From positions 5,805,255 to 5,869,254 of the forward strand of contig NW_020653993.1 of NCBI RefSeq assembly GCF_003589595.1: a stretch of 64,000 nucleotides of DNA, read 5' to 3'. Of the stretch, positions 22,601 through 32,689 are shown piece after piece (the first letter of the stretch is position 1; every line of letters starts with the position of its first letter). Below the pieces are notes generated by a model. It made no database searches and was not told the DNA's origin. It saw only the letters and a program-made list of their open reading frames with translations. The DNA comes from Hyposmocoma kahamanoa (taxonomy: Eukaryota; Arthropoda; Insecta; Lepidoptera; Cosmopterigidae). Position numbers and translations under genes: made by a program.

Positions 22601-23289
22601 CTTAGACTTTGATTTTAAACTTTTATTGTATGCTCTTTTCGTCTTTATAAATAAACTTTATCAGACGCATAAAATGACAAATAAAATAAAAGTTCTATCT
22701 GCATTGCAAAAATGCATAGATTCCTTCGCATGGAATGTTATTTTCTATTTTCTTGGCAACGAAAAGATCCTATATTTTCTCATGACGATAAGAATACTGT
22801 GGAGTTGTGAAAAATCAAGTATTCTCTTATAAATCAAATACAACCAAGACACATTTTCTTGCACATTCATTTCCATTCCCGAATAAATGAATTCTAAAGC
22901 CATACGTAACGTAAAAAATAAAATACTTTCAAATTATTGTCGTTCGTCTTAATAAATACTTGAATAGTGTAACGTATATATTATATATTTATCCAGAGCT
23001 AGCCTGAACAATCGTTCCACGGTCTTGATACCAGGACCACTGCCTGATGTTATAAAGGCGTGATATTTTCCTTCTTCCAACCATCCGCTTCCCAGTTACT
23101 TCGCCCATCATTATGGTATGTGTAGCAGTCACCAGGCGTGCCAGAATGTCGAACACTCTTCCGACATTCAGGCACGTCTTAGTTGCTAACAGTAAGAACA
23201 CGTATCATATAGTATAAATAAGTTTCACAAAATATAATACATCAATCAGTCAGTCATCTACCAACCAACAACACATTCATTTAACTTTT
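22601..23289. other. Unassigned AT-rich DNA
   Basis: A 70-codon reverse frame (22989-23201) has no motif; nothing else recognised. Confidence 0.35.
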
Positions 23290-23515
23290 TAACTGCCTCT
23301 GTAGCCGAACTGTTACCATGCCTGAGTGCCACGCAGAGGTCCTGGGTTCAATTTCCGGGCCGGGAGAAATATTTGTATGGCCTACATTTATTTCTCTCGT
23401 GAGTTTGGGTGTAATTTGTGGTTGTCTATATGTGTGTGTCCATGGCACCCACAACACAGGGTTCCCCTAGTGCGGGGCTATGTTGAGTGTGTGTGTGTGT
23501 TATTATTATTATCAA
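23290..23515 (+). mobile_element. SINE-1, full length
   Basis: Box A TAGCCGAACTG carries substitutions, and box B reads GGTTCAATTTCC, so internal promoter function is doubtful. The tail is expanded: (GT)n then TTATTATTATTAT. A 87-codon frame across it is only the SINE body. Confidence 0.85.
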
Positions 23516-24170
23516 TTTGTACCTTATATCACTATGACACAGCATTGACAACTAACATCCTATCACCTGCGTCATGCTACAGTGTGTAATAGATAGTATC
23601 CTACATCATACTAACACCACGGAACAATAAATACAGTAGAAGTGCTTAGTGCGCGTGCGCCAACAGTACGCGGAGTACCACGTACATTAGCTCAGTTCAC
23701 CAGTTTCGTTTCGTACGCTGTAGTCATATATAATACTTATAGTAGTATACAGTGCTATATTTTGCTACTTTGGTGTGCTAAAGTGATATTCTGCATGTCA
23801 TATTAAATGTATGGGAGCATTTAACGTTAAAATTTGGATATTTCTAGTTTCTGAGTTATTTATGTCGTTTTTCTCATTAGGAAACATACTTTCTATGTCC
23901 ATTTAAAGTTTTCTGATATCTCTCATATTTACGGAATTATAGTTGTCAATATCGTATAACGTGAGGTTAGCAATTTATAATGTTCAATTATCCGTATGGT
24001 ATAGAAGTCAATACATTGAAAATAATAAATTTCTTTTGATGCATGATTAGAAGGCATTCTTTAATTTCATTATAGCATCTATTATCATGTACAATCAAAT
24101 GGTAAATTAAACAGAGCGACGACACCTTTTTATTATATTATAATATTACCTGTATTAAAACTATTTTTTT
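23516..24170. other. Unassigned AT-rich DNA
   Basis: No gene or repeat recognised; a CpG-containing patch at 23640-23720 (GTGCGCGTGCGCC) stands out from the AT-rich context. Confidence 0.35.
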
Positions 24171-24327
24171 AGGAAATGAAACTATTTTTCCGGATTTAAA
24201 TCGCATATATTTGTTTTTTCAAACAAACCGACGTTTCGTGCCCTTTATAGGTCCCATGGTCACATGGTTCAGTCAACCGTGACCATGAAATAAAACCGGA
24301 AAAATAGTTTCATTTCCTATGTGTAAC
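24171..24327 (+). mobile_element. Penelope-like terminal sequence with 23-bp inverted arms
   Basis: Arm AGGAAATGAAACTATTTTTC+CGG at 24171-24193 is repeated inverted at 24296-24318. Between them are GATTTAAATCGCATATATTT, AACAAACCGACGTTTCGTGC and GGTCCCATGGTCAC, the last inverted at 24277-24287 as GTGACCATG. The CGACGTTTCG...GGTCCCATGG segment also occurs at 36334 and (inverted, partly) at 59146. Assignment to Penelope-like elements is inferred from such end sequences recalled from insects and from the GIY-YIG remnant at 37927. Confidence 0.55.
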
Positions 24328-24416
24328 AATGGCGAAAACCTTCTTAGGTTTTCGCCATTTAAAATAAAAAAAAATGTATCACGAGTTCTTACTCGTGATA
24401 CATTTTTTTTTATTTT
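24328..24416. repeat. Two adjacent perfect hairpins with the same TCTT loop
   Basis: Hairpin 1: stem AATGGCGAAAACCT 24328-24341, loop TCTT, complement to 24359. Hairpin 2: 26-bp arms 24361-24386 and 24391-24416 around TCTT, containing ATGTATCACGAGT. The copy at 26585-26618 shows the same motifs once, in line (GCGAAAACCTAAGAACTCG), so this locus holds each half of that tail as its own inverted duplicate. Confidence 0.9.
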
Positions 24417-24419
24417 GAT

Positions 24420-24705
24420 TCACCCCAAGTGATGGAATGAATAGTTACAGAGTCATTACAGAGCTTTAAATTGCAGAAACTCAGATTTCTGCGATTTAAA
24501 GCTCACTGCTGCGGCACTGCCACCGCTTCCATCACCTTGAGGCATCGAGACATGCGTTCCGTGTACCTATAATATCACCAGCAAATTTACCCTTCAAAAC
24601 CGGAATGCAGTAATGTTCATGTTACTGCTTGGCGGCAGAAATAGGTAAGGTGGCAGAAATTCCCTGGACAAACTCCTTCACAAGAACTCTTTCACTCTAC
24701 TGCTA
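24420..24705 (-). repeat. GAGCTC repeat, rearranged
   Basis: CCCAAGTGATGGAATGAATA then GAGCTTTAAATTGCAGAAAC, followed by an inverted duplicate TTTCTGCGATTTAAAGCTC (24486-24503), and then the usual order to the head at about 24700. It directly abuts the hairpins. Confidence 0.7.
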
Positions 24706-25034
24706 CTAACACAAAGAATTTTAACCAATTGTATTTTAGTTGTGGTAGACTGCATGTCAGGTGCTCAGAAAAGTAATTACAAATCCGATGCTTTGTAACC
24801 AATAACAAATTTTAAAGTGTCCTCAATAATTTATGTCTTATACTTCTTCAAAATGTTTTATGCAAAATTTAAATTAAATTAATTTAAGGAACATGCTTTG
24901 TTTGTCTTTCTAGACAAAGATAAATTGAGAAATAAATAAAGCCTTTTGAACCTTCAAATAATGGAGTTAGTATCGACTTTTGTTTGAAGATATCAAAAGG
25001 AAACCATTGTTTTGGATATGATTGTGGAAATAAA

Positions 25035-25035
<1 letters not shown>

Positions 25036-25068
<33 letters not shown>
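25036..25068. repeat. (TA)n microsatellite
   Basis: About 16 TA dinucleotides, uninterrupted. Confidence 0.95.
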
Positions 25069-25070
<2 letters not shown>

Positions 25071-25369
25071 CCTCCCTCTCATCTGATGGGAAGTGGCGAT
25101 GGAGTATGCACATCTTAATAATGCCTATTCGCTCTCGCCTTCAAAAGGCCCGAGCCACCGTTCAAGGAATAAGTCTGTAGGCAGGGCATTCCACAATGTT
25201 TACAATTTTCAATACTGTATCATTATTCTACGGCTTATAGAACTCTTCAAAAACTTAAGCTACTATTTGGACAGTCATGGTTAAATTATACTCGTCACAC
25301 AAATCAAATTCTACGCACAAGTTCATAATGTAAGTATCAATATTGAAAAATTCATATCGAAATTTTTTT

Positions 25370-25855
25370 TTTATAATATCTAGTGACGGGACGAACAAGT
25401 CGTGCGCCTGATGGTAAGCTACATGCCTGTTCATAACAGTTGCAGTGCCACTCAGAGCTTTGGATCTCAAAGATCTGAGGGGCACTGCCACTGCGCCCTT
25501 CACCCTGATGTAAGCAAGTTTGATTAGATTTTGTAGTCGAAAAATGATCGCTTCTATAACGTGTAATTGATTTCTTGAACACTCGGACACTTTTTCGAAT
25601 ACATTTGATCCAACGGCTATACTCTCTCATATAATTTTTTTCATATTATTCTTCTCCCGAGTCTCTTAGTGGGTAAAGTTTCACACTGAGGCATAAGTTG
25701 ACAAGTCCCAAGTGCCTATAATTTCACCAGCACCCTTACCCTTCAAAACCGGAACACAGTAATGTTGAAATTAATGCTTGGCAGCAGAAATAGGTAACGT
25801 GGCAGTACTACCCTGGACGAACTCTTTCACAAGGAGCTCTACTGCTACTACCAGT
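25370..25855 (-). repeat. GAGCTC repeat with a ~170-bp insertion
   Basis: Tail part 25370-25510 and head part 25680-25855 are both well preserved. The insert begins after TTCACCCTGA and the repeat resumes after TTCACACTGA, an imperfect 10-bp direct repeat that looks like a target duplication. The insert (25512-25670) is not otherwise recognised; it ends CTCTTAGTGGGTAAAG. Confidence 0.75.
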
Positions 25856-26499
25856 ATATTAATGAATTACGTGTTGGTGCCCAAAACATGTTTTGATCGC
25901 AATGACGCCATCTATTGATTGAGAGTGGTTTTTGAAGTGGCCGCTCCCGTTCGCCGGTGTGCGTTGGCTCTTAAGGGATATCCGTACTCAGGATAAGGGT
26001 ATACATACGTTGAGGATTATGATTTTTTCACGTGCAAACTCACAACATTGAAATAAAATTTAAACTTCAGGAAAACAACACCGAAATACTTTACAATAGA
26101 AAATAACGAACAATCACTGGCAACAACAAATATTTTTGATTTTTATTCGAATTTATTTATTTTTCTGGCGTAAAGAAAACAGATAGCATTAGGTTTGACA
26201 ACTTGTTTTCGATTTCAGAACTTTGGAGTTCGTTCTATTGTTAGCAGACAACAAAAGTGAAAACTTTTGTTGCGGTCATGGAAGTACTATTTTCAGATCT
26301 GTATTATAATAATATCATTGTCACTTTCCATCAAGTGGGATGGGGTAAAATGTGCATTTATTTTTCAATAAAAAAATGTAGGTATCTTATGAGTGCTAGA
26401 CAACATTAAAGTGGATGTCTAAGAGGAAATACGAAGCTACGAGCATCGTTTTAGCTTCGTATCGGACCGCACACACACACACAAAAAACATTTTTTATC
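25856..26499. other. Unassigned DNA
   Basis: GACGCCATCTATTGATTGA at 25904 is one of four GCGCCATCTA-like motifs. No coding region found. Confidence 0.35.
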
Positions 26500-26514
26500 A
26501 ATGCGAATAAGCAT

Positions 26515-26621
26515 AGGAAATGAAACTATTTTTACATAAAACCAAATATACGCGATTTAAATCCGGAAAAATAGTTTCGTTTCCTATGTGTAACAATCGC
26601 GAAAACCTAAGAACTCGATAT
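26515..26621 (+). mobile_element. 107-bp Penelope-like terminal insert with 15-bp target duplication
   Basis: Flanked by AATGCGAATAAGCAT at 26500-26514 and 26622-26636 (exact). Inside are the inverted arms AGGAAATGAAACTATTTTT (26515-26533) and AAAAATAGTTTCGTTTCCT (26566-26584), ATACGCGATTTAAATCCGG, then GTGTAACAATCGCGAAAACC TAAGAACTCGATAT. No coding sequence: only the two terminal portions of the family at 24171 remain, joined. Confidence 0.8.
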
Positions 26622-26987
26622 AATGCGAATAAGCATTAAAAAAATATTATTTACACCTGCATCCATAAAATAATAATTCAGATCAGCTTTGAGCACGCCC
26701 TGCTAGCGTAATTGAAACTGAAATAGGTTAGCAGGTAATTGGATTATGTAGAACTTATACATACCTAACCAATTATTATAAAGTTTCCCAATTACCTATT
26801 AGTATGTATGATATATGAGAAAAGTAATTAAGTTTTTGATATCAATTAATGCTTACTGCTATTGGGTAATGGATGACAGATGAAAAGAAACAAAATTGTA
26901 AGATTTTATTTTACATTAATCTTCCCAATTCGAATGTTTGCAATCTCTCCCTTAAAATAAAAAAGGGATGACAGCTTTATGAATAAT

Positions 26988-27182
26988 TAATTTTGACGAC
27001 GTCGTTGACCCAACGGTTTGCCGTGTGGACTCATGAAGAGGTCCCGGATTCTACTCCCGGTAGGATCAAGTCCATTTGAGCAATGGACTTTGGTCTTGAT
27101 CTGAGCGTTCCGGGTAGTACCCCGAAGCGAATTCCGTAGCTCTGGAACTCTAGGTGCAGGAACTTCCCTAGTTTGATATTTC
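26988..27182 (+). mobile_element. SINE-3 (tRNA-derived)
   Basis: Box A-like GACCCAACGG (27006), box B-like GGATTCTACTCCC, then GGATCAAGTCCATTTGAG, TCCGTAGCTCTGGAACTCTA and GGAACTTCCCTAGTTTGATA. The 3' half matches the copy at 46092-46300. Confidence 0.6.
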
Positions 27183-27227
27183 ATCATTTGCTTCTGTTTC
27201 TTGACGCTTATTCTATTTTTTTAACCA

Positions 27228-27490
27228 ATTTAAAAAAAAGGAGGGGTTATCAATTCGACTGTATTTTTTTGTATGTATGTAAATATAACTCTGGCGCTTA
27301 TGAACCGATTTTGTTTTTTTACTGGATTGAGAGTACCTCAGTAGTGGTCCCATTTGAATTGGTAAGAAATATTTCACCTCTAAGGGTGGCAAACTAGGGG
27401 ATGAATCCGGTTTCGCGCTCTTTCGGGTAACCGATGTCAATAAAACTTGACAAATAGATGTAATTCCACGACCTTTTGGGATCGGTTGTT
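27228..27490 (+). repeat. Dispersed repeat with GAACCGATTTTG and TGAATCCGG
   Basis: AAAAAGGAGGGGTTATCAAT, TTATGAACCGATTTTG, GGTCCCATTTGAATT, CACCTCTAAGGGTGGCAAAC, GATGAATCCGGTTTCGCGC and AACCGATGTCAATAAAACTT, the same series as at 39330-39560 and (split) 62112-62545. Common in moth genomes by recollection; class uncertain. Confidence 0.65.
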
Positions 27491-27954
27491 TCTTATAAAA
27501 ACGTTAGCAATGCAAAGTCATTGAATTTGTTTAAAGTATACCCGTAAACGATACGGTAGCTGCGGGAATTTCTTAAAACCGCGCAATAATTCTCCTCAAC
27601 ACTTTTTAGCTCGTAAGTATATAGTTTATACGTAACACAACGATACAAAGTGCATTATACTATAGTTACAAATATTCTCTTCCATCCGGCTCTGCGTCAA
27701 CGTAAATTGAACCTTATACATTAACTAACCTGATCGAGAAAGCAGGTTTTATACTTATAGTTACCGGAATGTATCCAGAAGGATAATTTGGGCGTACGTT
27801 GTTTGTACGTATATTATTTATCAGCGCAGTAAAGAAATTAAGAATCTTATTTCAGATTTCTGTTCTTTTATTTATTTGTATGTACATACACATTTTACAT
27901 TTGTCACGTTTACTGTCATAAAGACAGTATATTATCTTGTGTGTCTAATGTGTG
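27491..27954. other. Unassigned DNA
   Basis: No recognised feature. Confidence 0.35.
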
Positions 27955-28137
27955 TTAACTTCCTCTGTGGTTGAACGGTTACCATGCTGGGTTAAATAGC
28001 TAATAATGCTGGGAGAAATATCTGTATGGCCTACTTCTCACGCGAACTTAGGTGTAATTTGTGGTTGTCTATTATGTATGTCCATGGCACCCGCGATACA
28101 GGGTTTCCCTAATGCGGGGCTATGAGCGTGTGCCTAT
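27955..28137 (+). mobile_element. SINE-1, degraded
   Basis: TTCCTCTGTGGTTGAACGG replaces box A, and the box B region is destroyed (GGGTTAAATAGC), while the body (GTAATTTGTGGTTGTC, CATGGCACCCGCGATACAGG) is intact. Confidence 0.8.
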
Positions 28138-28471
28138 AATTTAATATTTCATGAATTAAGATAAGATTGGATATAAATTTTCGTATGCCTCTGTAAGGGG
28201 TGCATCATAGCTGTGCTATAAAACTGTACATCCTATCATGTTATGACCTATGATGACGAATAAATATATTGATTGAGTGATTGCGTTTTTATTTGTGGTA
28301 TTTGACTTCTCCCTGCCCGTCATTGTTGCCTTTTTAGCGACTTACTCGCTAGACCCAGGGAATTTTATGAATGTTTAGCGGACGAAAATGTTGTTTTAGA
28401 ATAAATATTTTTATTCTAGCGTCCTTTTGTTCTGTATTATTTTCAAAAACTTCAAAAATGACTTGTCAAAG
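28138..28471. other. Left flank of the 3.9-kb transposon, unassigned
   Basis: AT-rich, includes a 12-bp inverted pair TAGAATAAATATTTTTATTCTA (as two arms) near 28397-28418. No gene found. Confidence 0.35.
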
Positions 28472-28473
28472 TA

Positions 28474-28489
28474 AAGGAGGATGGGCAAA
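28474..28489 (+). repeat. Left terminal inverted repeat
   Basis: AAGGAGGATGGGCAAA, preceded by TA. Transposase recognition end by inference. Confidence 0.9.
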
Positions 28490-29010
28490 TTGGTCCAAAA
28501 TGCAAAAGTCTGCCCCCAGAGCTGACACATAGTGCGTTTGAAAGAGCATTTCAAATTAAAAAAAAAAATTGTATGAGACCGTAAAAATCGAACCTGCAGA
28601 AAAAAAGATATTCAAGTTTTCGAAGTAATTAAAATAAGAATTATTGTTTTTTAAGTCGGCTTATTGGGTTAAACCTGAGATTTTGAAATAGTATTTTATA
28701 CATCGCACTTTTTTGTATGAGATCGTAAAAATACAACCAATATAATATATAACAATCAGGCTTCAATATTAATATTTACTTAGTTGATCTTTTTAGCCCT
28801 TGGCTGTTCAGTGTACACGCTATATAGCAGGTTGAATAATAATCGAAGGAATTGTATTATAAGACCACCAAGCAAACAAATCCCTCTTTTGAGTTCATAC
28901 AAGGATTTTTTAGGCTATTTATTTATAATTTGAAAATATTTATTATGTATTAATAATTATGAGAACGTAGTAACCGTTGCAAGCTTGGTACAAGCCACAT
29001 GCATATTCAC

Positions 29011-29390
29011 TTAAACAATAGGTTGTGCGAGTGAAAAGGCGTTATTAGCCACAAACGCTGGAGCAAGTCACGTGCGTATTCGCTTAAACAATATATTGTG
29101 CGAGTGAGAAGTCGCTAGTCGTTCTAAGCGGCGGAGGAAGTCAAACGGCTTAAACAATAGGTTGTGCGACTGAGAAGGCGTTACTAGCCACAAACGCTGG
29201 TTAAAGCCACGTGCTTATTCGCTTAAACAATAAGTTGTGCGAGTTAGAAGGCGTTACTAGCCATAAACGCTGGTTAAAGCCACGTGCGTATTCGCTTAAA
29301 CAATAGGTTGTGCGAGTGAGAAGACGCTAGTTGTTACAGGCGCTGGAGGAAGTCAAACTGCTTAAACAATAGGTTGTGTGAGTGATAAGG
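29011..29390 (+). repeat. Tandem array upstream of the transposase
   Basis: The anchor TTAAACAAT starts at 29011, 29084, 29150, 29223, 29296 and 29362, giving spacings 73, 66, 73, 73, 66. The 73-bp units read TTACTAGCCACAAACGCTGG and often CACGTG; the 66-bp units read GCGGAGGAAGTCAAAC or CGCTGGAGGAAGTCAAAC. Unit order is A-B-A-A-B. It ends about 270 bp before the predicted ATG, so it could be promoter or subterminal transposase-binding DNA; neither is shown. Confidence 0.9.
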
Positions 29391-29656
29391 GTTCAAGCCT
29401 TTTGAACTTAGACGCGAGTTCGCCTTGAGTGCACGAGCTTAAACCAGAGCTTGCTAGCTTCGCAGTCTTTCTTCAACGCTTGCCGTTTGTAGTTGTGTAC
29501 TGTGCGTTTCGATTTCTTTATTGATTTTGCCGACCAAATCCCGCTTTTGTTTACTGGACATTTCGATTTTGCACTGTGATTTGTGGATTTTGTTGATTTT
29601 ACCAACCTACCCCTGACTTGTTTACCGGATATTTCGAATTCACTTTGTGATTGAAC

Positions 29657-32010
29657 ATGTTTCGCCCTACTGCTGGACATTTGTGTTTATTATGTGAGAG
29701 ATCTGTGCGTTCAAACAGAAGAAGAGCATTGACTCGGCACTTATTCGAAGAATATCCGTTTGCTGCAAGGAACATAACTGAACGTGTTTCTCCTTATGAG
29801 GTTTGTATACTTTAATGAAAGATGATTATCAGATTTTTGCTCTATTATTTACTCAATTTTGAACTCAATGCACTATAGATGATAGTACAATCGTGTCATA
29901 ATGGTGGTTCTGTAACCGAAATGTTTGCATTGAGTAGTAAAATTAACTTTTACATATTTTACACGATATCATTGTCTAACATAGTGATCAGTCCGACTAA
30001 TAGAAGGCGTAATCATCATTGCTGACCCTTAAACGTTTTTATTTTCAGATACAATTGAATGACCAGGAGTTCATTTGCCAATCCTGCTGGCGACGAGAGG
30101 CTTATCCACCACGAAATCGTCGAACCACAGTTTCGTCGGACAATGTGGAGGGACCTGCTGATTATTCTGCCAATCATCCTGTGGAGCAGCAACCTACAGA
30201 ACAACCTGGAAGACAACAAGCAACCATACATCTGTCACACGTTAGTAGACCACCAAATACGTCAATCTCATGCATTTTCTTTGGTTGCCTTCATCACACA
30301 CGCTTTCGAGTGCCTCAATACATGAAAATACGTCTGTTGAATGAGTATAATTATTATATACCACCTGCTGCACGTATATGCCAAGAACATCTGCAATTGA
30401 ATGATTTTGAAGTTTTATCGTCAGCCAGTAACATTAGCCACGAATTCAATGAAGAACAAATCATGGACATAATGAATATTTTAAAATCTGTGCCTCAAGT
30501 GACCCGAAGACTAGATTTTGAAAACATACAAAATATGGATCCCCACGAAGTCTATTTTTTAACAGGGCGAACCATAGAGCAGTTTAATTCTATTTTGGAA
30601 CAAGTGCCATCTTTGGAAAGGACTTGCAACAAATCTAAGACTGCATTGGCTATTTATTTAATTAAGCTTCGGACCGGAGAACCAGACACAAGATTGGCAG
30701 ATATGTTCCATATGAGTAGAAGATCATTGGAAAGACTTCTAAAAACAGCAAAAGATTGCTTATATCAAGATTTTGTGCCACTTCATTTAGGATGGGACCA
30801 CATGACTAGACAGCAAGTTGTGGATAGAAATCTTTATATCCCTACCGCCCTTTTCGGGGACAATTCTGGAGAAGTGGTGAAAGCAATCATTATTTGTGAC
30901 GGCACATACGTGTACATACAAAAAAGTTCAAACTTTTTATTTCAAAGAGTAACATATAGCCACCACAAGTTTCAGAATCTGTTAAAGCCTTTTTTAATAG
31001 TCTGTTGTGATGGTTATATTATTGATGTGACAGGGCCTTACTCAGCTATAACATCCGACGCGACCATTTTAAGTAGCATAATGAACGCCGAAGATAGCGT
31101 TTTTCACTGGTTTTTTAGACAAAATGACGTACTAATATTAGATCGAGGTTTCCGAGATGCTTTACCTGACGTTGAAGCTTGTGGATATGAAGCTTATATG
31201 CCCCTATCTGTGCCAAGAGGTCAAACTCAATTATCAACTATAGATGCGAACAAATCGAGAATGGTGACCATTTGTCGCTGGGTCGTGGAAGTCGTGAACG
31301 GTCGCTTCAAACGCGACTTTAAATTATTTAGACAAGAGTATTTTAACAAAACCTTACTTCACATGCAGGATAATTTTAGAATTGCTGCGGCCATCACCAA
31401 TGCCTTTCACGACCCTATAACAGACAATACAAACGCCCGTGAAATTGTTCATAGAATCAACAACAGAGTAAATACGGAAAACTTGCTAGCGGAATATGTG
31501 ATTGGCGAAAACCTCAACAATAGACGTGTGCATTTTCAAAGTATGTCTGCAGAATTACCAGAGCTCCATGATTTTCCCCGTTTCACTGAGAGCGACTTAA
31601 TAATGTTTTCATTAGGGACGTATCAAATAAAACTTGCCAGAAGTTATTACGCCGAACATGCAAGAAATGGCATTTATAGTATTGAAATATATAGAGATAC
31701 TGAAGATTTAACCAATATTTTAAATAATTATAATATAGTTGGTAATAACTTCTGGTTACTTAGGGGAAGAATAAAATCAAGACATACAAGAAGTCGCACA
31801 TATTATACATATATTTTAATAAACTTAGACAAACAGGGATTGGAAGCTTTGGAACATTATTATTGTTCATGTAAAAGCGGCAGGCGTACTTTAGGTTCTT
31901 GCTCACATACAATGTCTATTGTGTGGTTTCTAGGATGGGCGCGCTACGATAATATTAGCCATCCAGCAGCATTTTTAGATTCTATTATTGTAGATGATGA
32001 TGTTCCATGA
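29657..32010 (+). CDS. DDE transposase with multiple zinc modules (two exons, ~701 aa)
   Basis: Exon 1 is 29657-29800, intron 29801-29800+248 (to 30048), exon 2 30049-32010. The donor is GAG|GTTTGT and the acceptor is TTTTATTTTCAG, both phase 0. Without exon 1 the first in-frame ATG (30322) would cut a zinc finger in half. Domains: residues 10-61, C-x2-C...C-x2-C module (HLCLLC in exon 1, FICQSCW in exon 2), ZAD-like; residues 123-162, C-x4-C-x30-C-x2-H, THAP-like finger; residues 330-465, DDE core with D332 (IICDGTYVYI), D413 (LILDRGF) and E462 (RWVVEVVNGRFKRDF); residues 654-668, C-x-C-x9-C-x-H SWIM-type finger near the C-terminus. It would cut and join element ends in the nucleus. All three catalytic acids are present with no frameshift or stop. 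Family-level function is confident; exact superfamily is not. The start ATG is the only one in exon 1 giving the first cysteine pair. Confidence 0.87.
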
Positions 32011-32031
32011 CCTTTATGTACCCTTTTAAAA

Positions 32032-32037
32032 AATAAA
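32032..32037 (+). promoter_or_regulatory. Poly(A) signal of the transposase transcript
   Basis: AATAAA 22 bp after the TGA stop. A T-rich stretch follows at 32055-32090. Confidence 0.65.
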
Positions 32038-32382
32038 ACGTGTATAAAACCAAACCTTTGCATTTTTATTTAATATTATTTTTCAATAACCTATAATTGT
32101 TTATTTTTAATTACTATATGGTATATTCTTTATTTTCATTAGTTTGTGTAACATTGTTTTTCAAGCATCATACATAAAACATATTAATTGTTACAATTGT
32201 TGTATGGTAAAACTAGATTTTGACGAACTTTTCTTTTCTAAAAACCGAAAATGTAACACTAAATATCTCAGCTACTGCGGGTTAGAATTCAATGAGATTT
32301 AACATACAGAGGTCTGTGAACGTATTGTATCAGTTAGCGCTAGTGTCAAATTTGGGAGCATTTGGACCAACTCCCATACAAT

Positions 32383-32398
32383 TTTGCCCATCCTCCTT
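32383..32398 (-). repeat. Right terminal inverted repeat
   Basis: Exact complement of the left 16 bp, followed by TA. Confidence 0.9.
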
Positions 32399-32434
32399 TA
32401 AAGGCCCAGCTAGCGAGCAGGGGCACTAAATGTG

Positions 32435-32590
32435 TGACGATGCTGACCTCCTTCATCCTTCATCCCACTTTTTATCATCCTTCTTTCCTGCCATTATTTT
32501 TTTAAATTTTGAATATTCTCGAATTCCCTTTTCTTTCACTGTTATAGCGTTTGCTTTGAATCCCATCAAAATTATTGAGACGCGAAGACT
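32435..32590 (+). repeat. GACCTCC...CATCCCAC dispersed repeat
   Basis: CTGACCTCCTTCATCCTTC, CATCCCACTTTTT, TTTTTTAAATTTTGAATATT and GTTTGCTTTGAATCCCATC match the blocks at 17414 and 18757. Confidence 0.5.
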
Positions 32591-32689
32591 TGATAATAAC
32601 GAATAACCTTCATTTCCTTATTGCAAAACTTCACGTCGATTATTTTTAAATTATACAGTTATATTATTATAGGCTCTTTTGTGTCTTCC

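Larger units (their letters stand above)
28474..32398 (+). mobile_element. Complete 3.9-kb DNA transposon with intact transposase gene
   Basis: Bounded by 16-bp perfect inverted repeats AAGGAGGATGGGCAAA (28474-28489) and its complement (32383-32398). TA dinucleotides flank both (28472-28473, 32399-32400), consistent with a 2-bp TA duplication. A second shared block, TTGGTCCAAA(A)TGC, follows the left repeat immediately at 28490 but lies 16 bp further in on the right. Order inside: left end, ~480 bp AT-rich DNA, tandem array 29011-29390, exon 1, 248-bp intron, exon 2, poly(A) signal, ~360 bp, right end. The coding capacity, ends and target site together indicate a recently active, perhaps autonomous element. 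Superfamily: DDE_Tnp_4 fold (IS5/PIF-like group); Repbase's ISL2EU group is a candidate by memory, but I see no second YqaJ-type frame. Confidence 0.9.

Noticed and set aside
24230..24290. Hammerhead ribozyme in the Penelope-like end (GGGACC...CGAAACGTCGG on the reverse strand)
   Set aside because: PLE ends often carry hammerheads and the CGAAAC part fits, but the CTGATGA core is absent at all three loci.
29011..29390. CRISPR-like array
   Set aside because: Units are contiguous homologous repeats without unique spacers, in a eukaryotic transposon.
29408..29680. 90-codon reverse frame in the transposon
   Set aside because: Overlaps exon 1 and its upstream region on the opposite strand; no motif.
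30059..30325. 88-codon frame overlapping exon 2 in another frame
   Set aside because: Shadow of the transposase; carries no domain.
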